From assembly GCA_000437675.1 (NCBI GenBank), contig FR901735.1:1-27480 (forward strand): a DNA stretch of 27,480 bases. Direction: 5' to 3'. This document shows positions 22,387 to 27,480 of the stretch, piece after piece. The translations under genes were made by a program, and so were the position numbers. The stretch's first letter is position 1. Each line of letters opens with the position of its first letter. The notes beneath the pieces are model-generated. The model was not told the origin of the DNA, did no database searches, and was given only the letters and a program-made list of their open reading frames with translations. The DNA comes from Prevotella sp. CAG:891. GTDB lineage: Bacteria; Bacteroidota; Bacteroidia; Bacteroidales; Bacteroidaceae.

Positions 22387-23409
22387 ATGCAGCAAGATAC
22401 GCTTCAACACGTCCAGACACTTTCACCCCCTTCGAGTGAAGCAGAAAGTCAGGCTGCGGTGTCTGAACCGACGGCCGTGCCGCAAGGCCACGTGCGTCAT
22501 AAAGCCTTCACCGACACCCTTGCGCGCCCCACCCTGCCCCACGAACTCCTGCCCCTGCCGGGCAACGAGCCGCTCACCTGTTTGCCCGAAATATGCCAAA
22601 CAGACCCTTGGGCCGACGGACTGGTCAAAATTCAGAAGTCGGAACTGGCCGAACAGCTCGACAGCACCTCGGGCATGCACTTCAGCGAAACCTTTGTGCA
22701 GCCCTCGGGCATTGCCGGCGACCCTGTGCCCTACCGGTTCAAAAACGATAATTTCGTAACCATCACCCTGCTGCTGAGTTTTTTCCTCGTAGTGTGGGTC
22801 ATATCGCGTTCGCGCCACTTTCTGCGCGACCAGATGAAGGAGTTCTTTCACCGCCCCAGCGTACGCGGCAACCTGTTTTCAGAACACGTCGAAACCGCCA
22901 TACGCGGTCAGGTGTTTCTCATTTTCCAAACCTGCTTTGTCATCGGTCTGCTCTTCTTCGACTTTACTCAGGAAAAACAAATTGAAGTATTCAATCAGGT
23001 TTCGCCCTACAAAATATTGAGCGTCAGCGTAGGCATATCCAGTTTGTACTACATTCTGAAAACCATACTCTACAACTTTGTGAACAGCGTGTTCTTCAGT
23101 CGCGAGCAGCGCACGCAATGGAACCAGACCTACCTGCTCAGCGTGCTGGCCCTGGGCCTGGCATTGCTCCCCGTTGCCCTGCTGGTCATTTACTTCGACA
23201 TGAGCTTTGCCAACATGGTTAAGGCGTTCATTTGTATACTTGTAGTTGACAAATCGTTACTCATGTACAAGTGTTACCGCACATTTTTCAACTACACGTT
23301 CGGCTGGGTGCATCTTTTTTTGTACTTTTGCACCCTTGAAATCATGCCGTTGCTCATTTTGCTGCGAATCATGGTTTATGCAAACAGTTTTTTGCTGACA
23401 ATTAATTAG
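22387..23409 (+). CDS. DUF4271 domain-containing membrane protein
   Basis: This 340-residue integral membrane protein has a long Pro/Ser/Glu-rich N-terminal part (1-120) and about six membrane segments (roughly 123-140, 173-193, 208-228, 248-270, 275-295 and 307-330). This layout and its place directly before a hemD-like gene match the Bacteroidetes DUF4271 family, whose function is not established. It starts the DUF4271-hemD-rnpA-yidD group. The upstream 30 bases follow a 193-bp palindromic element, so the native promoter may have been displaced; no -7 box is obvious there. Confidence 0.8.
   Translation: MQQDTLQHVQTLSPPSSEAESQAAVSEPTAVPQGHVRHKAFTDTLARPTLPHELLPLPGNEPLTCLPEICQTDPWADGLVKIQKSELAEQLDSTSGMHFSETFVQPSGIAGDPVPYRFKNDNFVTITLLLSFFLVVWVISRSRHFLRDQMKEFFHRPSVRGNLFSEHVETAIRGQVFLIFQTCFVIGLLFFDFTQEKQIEVFNQVSPYKILSVSVGISSLYYILKTILYNFVNSVFFSREQRTQWNQTYLLSVLALGLALLPVALLVIYFDMSFANMVKAFICILVVDKSLLMYKCYRTFFNYTFGWVHLFLYFCTLEIMPLLILLRIMVYANSFLLTIN
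23323..23330 (+). promoter_or_regulatory. Possible -7 box for hemD inside the DUF4271 gene
   Basis: TACTTTTG fits TAnnTTTG, 140 bases before the hemD ATG. No clear -33 TTTG at the proper distance, so weak. Confidence 0.3.
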
Positions 23410-23470
23410 TTAAACTATCATACGTAGCGCGGTGGATTCCGCCGCCCCAGCTGTCCAACAAACGTAGTAC

Positions 23471-24214
23471 ATGATCAAGAAGATTCTTGTTTCGCAACCG
23501 AAACCTACTTCCGAGAAGTCCCCGTATTTCGACATCGAAGCCAAAGAAAATGTGGAATTCACTTTCCACCCCTTCATCAAAATCGAAGGACTTTCGGCAC
23601 GCGAGTTCCGCCAACAGAAGGTGCAAATACTCGACCACACGGCCATTGTGTTCAATTCGCGTCATGCCATCGACTATTTCTTTACGCTCTGCAAGGAAAT
23701 GCGCATTGCGCTTCCCGAAGACATGAAGTACTTCGGCATTTCTGAAACCGTGGCCCTCTACATTCAGAAGTACGTGCAGTATCGCAAACGCAAGGTGTTC
23801 TTTGGTAGCACAGGTAAATGGCCCGAACTCGTAGCCGTTATGGCCAAGCACAAAGCCGAAAATTACCTGGTGCCCCTTTCGGATGTACACAACGATGATG
23901 TGGCCGAAATGCTCGACGCCAAAAAGTTGAAACATACCGAATGCGTAATGTACCGCACGGTAAGCAACGAATACCCCAAGGAGCAGCCCTTCGACTTCGA
24001 CATGCTCGTATTCTTCACCCCTGCCGGTGTTGAATCCTTGCTGAAGAACTTCCCTAACTTCAAACAGGGTAGCACACGCCTCGCTTGCTTCGGTCCCGCT
24101 ACCAAAAAGGCAATGGAAAACGCCGGACTGCGTTGCGACCTTTCGGCACCGACCCCCGAAGCACGCTCCATGACAGCAGCCATCGAAATGTATCTCGACC
24201 AGCAAAAGGCATAA
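23471..24214 (+). CDS. hemD: Uroporphyrinogen-III synthase family protein (HemD-like)
   Basis: The 247-residue protein resembles the HemD fold, two alpha/beta domains joined by a hinge. It starts MIKKILVSQPKP, has HTAIVFNSRHAIDYFF (the usual 'VFTSxxAV' region) and repeats this in domain two as DMLVFFTPAGVESLL and LACFGPATKKAMENAGL. HemD cyclises hydroxymethylbilane to uroporphyrinogen III in tetrapyrrole synthesis. No other hem gene is in the window, and several Bacteroidales with this gene lack a full heme pathway, so its role here may differ. It lies 61 bases after DUF4271 and is followed by a terminator. Confidence 0.8.
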   Translation: MIKKILVSQPKPTSEKSPYFDIEAKENVEFTFHPFIKIEGLSAREFRQQKVQILDHTAIVFNSRHAIDYFFTLCKEMRIALPEDMKYFGISETVALYIQKYVQYRKRKVFFGSTGKWPELVAVMAKHKAENYLVPLSDVHNDDVAEMLDAKKLKHTECVMYRTVSNEYPKEQPFDFDMLVFFTPAGVESLLKNFPNFKQGSTRLACFGPATKKAMENAGLRCDLSAPTPEARSMTAAIEMYLDQQKA

Positions 24215-24301
24215 GCCTTAAGCTCAGAAGAACATACTGATAACTGAAAAAGCCGGCAAGTTGTCATTACCTATCGGAAAATTTCAAAACAAAATGTAAG
24301 T

Positions 24302-24343
24302 GGCTGCACCGTGCGCGCTATGCACACGGTACAGCCATTTTTT
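24302..24343 (+). terminator. Terminator between hemD and rnpA
   Basis: GGCTG-ACCGTG (24302-24313) pairs with CACGGT-CAGCC (24325-24336) with a single C/A mismatch, followed by ATTTTTT. It stands only about 40 bases before the rnpA ATG, so rnpA has its own start nearby or relies on read-through. Confidence 0.8.
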
Positions 24344-24383
24344 GGACAGTCAGATATACAATATCAACCTACAATTCCTACTC

Positions 24384-24836
24384 ATGGCAACCTTTACCTT
24401 CAGGAAACCCGAACATCTGTGTAAGCAAAAAGAAATCGAGGCGCTGTTCTCTGCCGGCAGCCAATCGTTCACGGCCTACCCGCTGCGTGCCACCTTCAAA
24501 CAGGTTGAACCCACCACAGGACCGGCCGTCAAGGTGTTGCTCAGCGTAGCCAAACGCAGATTGCACCACGCCGTCGACCGCAACCGGGCCAAAAGGCAGC
24601 TGCGCGAGGCATACCGCCTGCAAAAGCATCTGCTGCTGCAAGCCTTGCCACAGGACACAGCCATCAACATCGCATTCATCTGGCTGGCCGAAAAACCCAT
24701 ACGCTCGGCCAAAGTCATGGAACGCATGCAAACCGTGCTGCTACGCATTGCCGACCGCGTGAACCACTCGAACCCTGCGGCAGCCAAACCTTCAGAGGTG
24801 GCACCTCACGAAAATGAAGGTTGCGAAACAGTTTAA
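24384..24836 (+). CDS. rnpA: Ribonuclease P protein component
   Basis: RnpA binds the catalytic RNase P RNA and helps it remove the 5' leader of tRNA precursors. The ATG at 24384 (MATFTFRKPEHLCKQKEIEALF) fits the family start; a GTG at 24300 would run through the terminator. The 150-residue protein has the signature AKRRLHHAVDRNRAKRQLREAYR, including the RNR motif (66-68) and K70-R71. The C-terminal 25 residues (NHSNPAAAKPSEVAPHENEGCETV) are an unstructured extension. Next comes yidD after 59 bases, an arrangement found in many bacteria. Confidence 0.92.
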   Translation: MATFTFRKPEHLCKQKEIEALFSAGSQSFTAYPLRATFKQVEPTTGPAVKVLLSVAKRRLHHAVDRNRAKRQLREAYRLQKHLLLQALPQDTAINIAFIWLAEKPIRSAKVMERMQTVLLRIADRVNHSNPAAAKPSEVAPHENEGCETV

Positions 24837-24895
24837 CCCGTTCGGCAGCACCCCCTATCAGTACCCCGACTTTTGTCAAAATAACCTTGTTTGCC

Positions 24896-25108
24896 ATGTT
24901 CAAACGTCTGCTTATTCTGCCCATCCGCTTTTACCAGCGGTTCATTTCGCCCATGCTTCCGCCAGCCTGCCGTTTCACCCCCACCTGTTCACAGTATGCA
25001 GTCGAAGCCATCCAAAAACACGGCGCGCTGAAAGGGTCGTACCTGGCCATCCGGCGCATATTGCGCTGTCACCCCTGGGGAGGCAGCGGCTACGACCCCG
25101 TGCCTTAA
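24896..25108 (+). CDS. yidD: Membrane protein insertion efficiency factor YidD
   Basis: YidD is a small membrane-associated protein thought to aid YidC-dependent insertion of membrane proteins. The 70-residue protein has an amphipathic start (MFKRLLILPIRFYQRFISPM), then the family core CRFTPTCSQYAVEAIQKHGALKG (written with breaks: CRFTPTCSQYA, EAIQKHG) and ILRCHPWGGSGYDPVP. The conserved Cys25, Cys31 and Cys58 are present. The ATG at 24896 is chosen over a TTG 75 bases upstream, because the family starts here. Confidence 0.92.
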   Translation: MFKRLLILPIRFYQRFISPMLPPACRFTPTCSQYAVEAIQKHGALKGSYLAIRRILRCHPWGGSGYDPVP

Positions 25109-25128
25109 TCCGTGGCACATAAAGACAC

Positions 25129-25164
25129 AAGTAGAAGCATGAAAACGATTTTCAGCAGCTACTT
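25129..25164. mobile_element. Probable remnant of an AAGTAG...CTACTT element
   Basis: AAGTAGAAGC (25129-25138) is an imperfect inverted repeat of GCAGCTACTT (25155-25164), and CTACTTATTG matches the right end of the 82-bp element. At 36 bp it may be a deleted relative. Confidence 0.4.
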
Positions 25165-25222
25165 ATTGTGCGGCGAAGCCTAAAACACCCAGCAATGCCA
25201 CCTTGCTCTGCCTGAAATTTCG

Positions 25223-25230
25223 TAAATTTG
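25223..25230 (+). promoter_or_regulatory. Putative -7 box for the GNAT-like gene
   Basis: TAAATTTG fits TAnnTTTG, 93 bases before the ATG; no clear -33 box. Confidence 0.45.
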
Positions 25231-25322
25231 CCTTCGCTGTGCCGAACGCTACACAAGTACCGAATAGCCACCGGGCAATCCATTCCATAACCAAACCTTT
25301 AACCCCAACTCAAACCCCGGCC

Positions 25323-26456
25323 ATGACCGTTGAAATCAAGAAAGTAAGCAATAAGGCGGAGTTGAAAAAATTCATCCGCTTCAATTACGAATTTTACAAA
25401 GACAACCCCTACTCCGTACCCGACCTCTACGACGACATGCTCAACACCTTTTCGCCGCAAAAGAATGCAGCATTCGAATTTTGCGAGGCCGACTACTTTC
25501 TGGCAATGCGCGACGGCAAAATCGTGGGCCGTGTGGCTGCCATCATCAACCACCGTGCCAATGAAACCTGGAACAAAAAGGTAGTACGCTTCGGGTGGAT
25601 TGATTTTGTTGACGACCTCGACGTCAGCCGTGCACTCATCGACACCGTCAAGCAGTGGGGACGCGAACGCGGCATGAACGAAATTGAAGGTCCGCTCGGA
25701 TTCACCGACATGGATGCCGAGGGTATGCTCATCGACGGCTTCGACCAGCTTTCAACCATGGCCACCATCTATAATTACCCCTACTACCCCGAGCACATGA
25801 ACCTGCTCGGCCTTGAACGCAGTGCCGACTGGGTTGAAATGAAGGTCTACATTCCCGATGCCATTCCCGAAAAGCACAAACGCATTTCGGCCATCATCGC
25901 CCAAAAGTATAAGCTGCACATCCGCAAAATCACCAGCCGAAAGGAAATCAAGGAAACGGGTATTGCCCACGACATTTTCCGACTCATCAACAAGGCCTAC
26001 ACTCCGCTCTTCAACTATTCGCAAATGACCGAGCGGCAAATCGACCAGTACGTCAATATGTACGTGCCTGTGCTCGACCTCCGCATGGTCAGCATTGTCG
26101 AAAACGAGCAAAACGAAATTGTGGCCGTCGGCATATCCATGGCCTCGCTCTCTGAAGCCCTGCAAAAGGCCAAGGGCAAGCTTCTGCCCTTCGGGTGGTT
26201 CCACCTGCTCAAGGCTTTGAAGTGGAAACGTCCCAAGATGCTCGACCTCCTGCTGGTGGCCGTGCGCCCCGACTATCAGGGAAAAGGCGTCAACGCCCTG
26301 CTCTTCACCGACCTCATTCCCGTATATCAGGAACTCGGGTTTGAATATGCCGAAACCAATCCTGAACTCGAAATGAACGACAAAGTGCAGAACCAATGGC
26401 AATACTTTAAAACCGAACAGCACAAACGTCGCCGCTGCTTCAAAGGCAGTCTCTAA
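25323..26456 (+). CDS. GNAT-like acyltransferase family protein, conserved in Bacteroidetes
   Basis: The 377-residue protein starts MTVEIKKVSNKAELKKFIRF and has two GNAT-like halves. The first includes FCEADYFLAMRDGKIVGRVAAIINHRAN and the strongly conserved EGPLGFTDMDAEGMLIDGFD (written here in part). The second carries the acetyl-CoA-binding-type motif VRPDYQGKGVNALLF (about 311-325) and ends TNPELEMNDKVQNQWQYF...HKRRRC. The ATG at 25323 is chosen; the 40 codons open before it do not resemble the family. No signal peptide is present, so it is cytoplasmic. Acceptor substrate is unknown; an acyltransferase role is inference from the fold signature. Confidence 0.75.
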   Translation: MTVEIKKVSNKAELKKFIRFNYEFYKDNPYSVPDLYDDMLNTFSPQKNAAFEFCEADYFLAMRDGKIVGRVAAIINHRANETWNKKVVRFGWIDFVDDLDVSRALIDTVKQWGRERGMNEIEGPLGFTDMDAEGMLIDGFDQLSTMATIYNYPYYPEHMNLLGLERSADWVEMKVYIPDAIPEKHKRISAIIAQKYKLHIRKITSRKEIKETGIAHDIFRLINKAYTPLFNYSQMTERQIDQYVNMYVPVLDLRMVSIVENEQNEIVAVGISMASLSEALQKAKGKLLPFGWFHLLKALKWKRPKMLDLLLVAVRPDYQGKGVNALLFTDLIPVYQELGFEYAETNPELEMNDKVQNQWQYFKTEQHKRRRCFKGSL

Positions 26457-26538
26457 ATGTGGCTCTCGGGCAAACAATCATTTGCCTTCCTTCTGCTTTG
26501 CAACAATCCTTCCTAACCCTTTTTTCTTAACGATATAA

Positions 26539-27480
26539 ATGGCCGAAGATAACCTCCAACCTCAACCCAAACCCGAAGTGGTTTACGACGAAAGCAAAAT
26601 CCGACACCTCGAAGACACGGAGCACATACGCACCCGACCGGGCATGTACATTGGCCGATTGGGCGATGGTTCGCACGCCGAAGACGGCATCTACGTGCTG
26701 CTCAAGGAAAGCATCGACAACAGCATCGACGAATTCAACGAAGGCTATGGTAAACGCATCGAAGTAAACATCCACGACAACCTTAGCGCCGAAATCCGCG
26801 ACTACGGACGCGGCATTCCCCTCGGTGCACTGGTCGACGCGGTTTCGAAGCTCAACACGGGCGGTAAGTACGACACTGCCGTATTCACTGCCTCGGTGGG
26901 TATGAACGGGGTGGGTCTGAAAGCCGTCAATGCGCTCTCGGTGCGATTCGTGGCCCGCAGCGTACGCGACGGAAAAATGCGCGAAGCCACCTTCGAAAAG
27001 GGGGTACTCATCAGCGACACCGAAAGCACCACTGACGAGGAAAACGGCACCTACATCTTCTTCCAGCCCGACAAGCAGCTCTTCGTCAACTACCGTTTCC
27101 ACTCGGAATTTGTGGAAAATCTGTTGCGGAACTACACCTACCTCAACACGGGACTGGCCATTTTCTACAACGGACGGCGCATCATCAGCCGCAACGGTCT
27201 GGAGGACTTGCTCAACGACAACATGACCGCCCCGGGCCTCTACCCCATTATCCACCTCACCGGGCCCAACATCGACATTGCCTTTACCCACACCTCGCAG
27301 TATGGCGAGGAGTATTACTCCTTTGTCAACGGCCAGCACACCACCCAGGGCGGTACGCACCAAAGTGCCTTCAAAGAGCACATTGCTCGCACCATCAAGG
27401 AGTATTTCGGCAAGAACTACGATGTGCAGGACGTGCGCAACGGACTCGTCGCAGCCATTGCCGTACGCGTCATCGAACCG
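26539..27480 (+). CDS. parE: DNA topoisomerase IV subunit B, N-terminal part (runs off the right edge)
   Basis: ParE is the ATPase subunit of topoisomerase IV, which unlinks daughter chromosomes. The frame from the ATG at 26539 is open to the window end (314 codons). GHKL ATPase motifs are present: Glu57 and Asn61 in LLKESIDNSIDEF, RDYGRGIP (87-93), and the glycine-rich lid SVGMNGVGLKAVNALS (119-134). The transducer segment begins later, with QGGTHQSAF (270-278). HIRTRPGMYIGRLGDGSHAEDG matches the ParE type found in Bacteroidales more than GyrB, though GyrB cannot be fully excluded from the N-terminus. It lies 82 bases after the GNAT-like gene with no visible promoter. Confidence 0.88.
   Translation, partial: MAEDNLQPQPKPEVVYDESKIRHLEDTEHIRTRPGMYIGRLGDGSHAEDGIYVLLKESIDNSIDEFNEGYGKRIEVNIHDNLSAEIRDYGRGIPLGALVDAVSKLNTGGKYDTAVFTASVGMNGVGLKAVNALSVRFVARSVRDGKMREATFEKGVLISDTESTTDEENGTYIFFQPDKQLFVNYRFHSEFVENLLRNYTYLNTGLAIFYNGRRIISRNGLEDLLNDNMTAPGLYPIIHLTGPNIDIAFTHTSQYGEEYYSFVNGQHTTQGGTHQSAFKEHIARTIKEYFGKNYDVQDVRNGLVAAIAVRVIEP

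Overview
The window looks like a chromosomal segment from a member of the Bacteroidales, most likely Prevotella-like. Three things support this. Promoters fit the Bacteroidetes consensus (TTTG, about 20 bases, TAnnTTTG), and nearly all genes lack a Shine-Dalgarno sequence. Two large exported proteins end in the short 'IYDLxGRRV...GVYIINGKKVVVK' tail typical of this group. The gene set also fits: dapB-lepB-S26 paralog-WbqC, and DUF4271-hemD-rnpA-yidD. The species cannot be fixed from sequence alone. No tRNA, rRNA, CRISPR array or prophage was seen.

Layout. 1-339 has no confident gene: it holds a heptad-type palindromic repeat and the terminator of the next gene. 340-2141 (-) is an exported multidomain protein whose signal peptide is out of frame with the rest. 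2386-4504 (+) carries a TatD-family hydrolase and tyrS. 4505-4988 is gene-free and holds a 185-bp MITE-like palindrome, a terminator and an 82-bp tandem duplication that carries a promoter. 4989-9437 (+) is a giant secreted papain-like peptidase with LamG and PKD modules. 9642-13482 (+) is a dapB, lepB, degenerate lepB paralog and WbqC cluster. 13645-17712 (+) is a secreted GH2 beta-galactosidase with CBM32. 17713-18547 holds a terminator, a 21-bp heptad-encoding repeat array and a predicted SAM riboswitch with a distal terminator. 18548-20546 (+) is metK and a LOG-family gene.

20547-22386 is the accessory zone. An Rpn-type PD-(D/E)XK nuclease gene with a perfect Shine-Dalgarno is flanked by nested MITE-like elements on the left and two adjacent ones on the right. 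22387-25108 (+) is DUF4271, hemD, rnpA and yidD. 25323-26456 (+) is a GNAT-like protein. 26539 to the right edge is the N-terminal part of ParE.

The most interesting material is non-coding or accessory: (1) two nearly identical 185-bp palindromic elements 16 kb apart in opposite orientation, bounded by TA dinucleotides; (2) a second, related 193-bp family whose terminal sequence also sits alone just upstream of tatD; (3) the Rpn gene in a nest of such elements; (4) a 21-bp palindromic repeat encoding a heptad peptide near both ends of the first 18 kb; (5) a signal-peptidase paralog that has lost its catalytic dyad. No single feature clearly proves a new biological system. The MITE families and the heptad repeats are the best candidates for follow-up.
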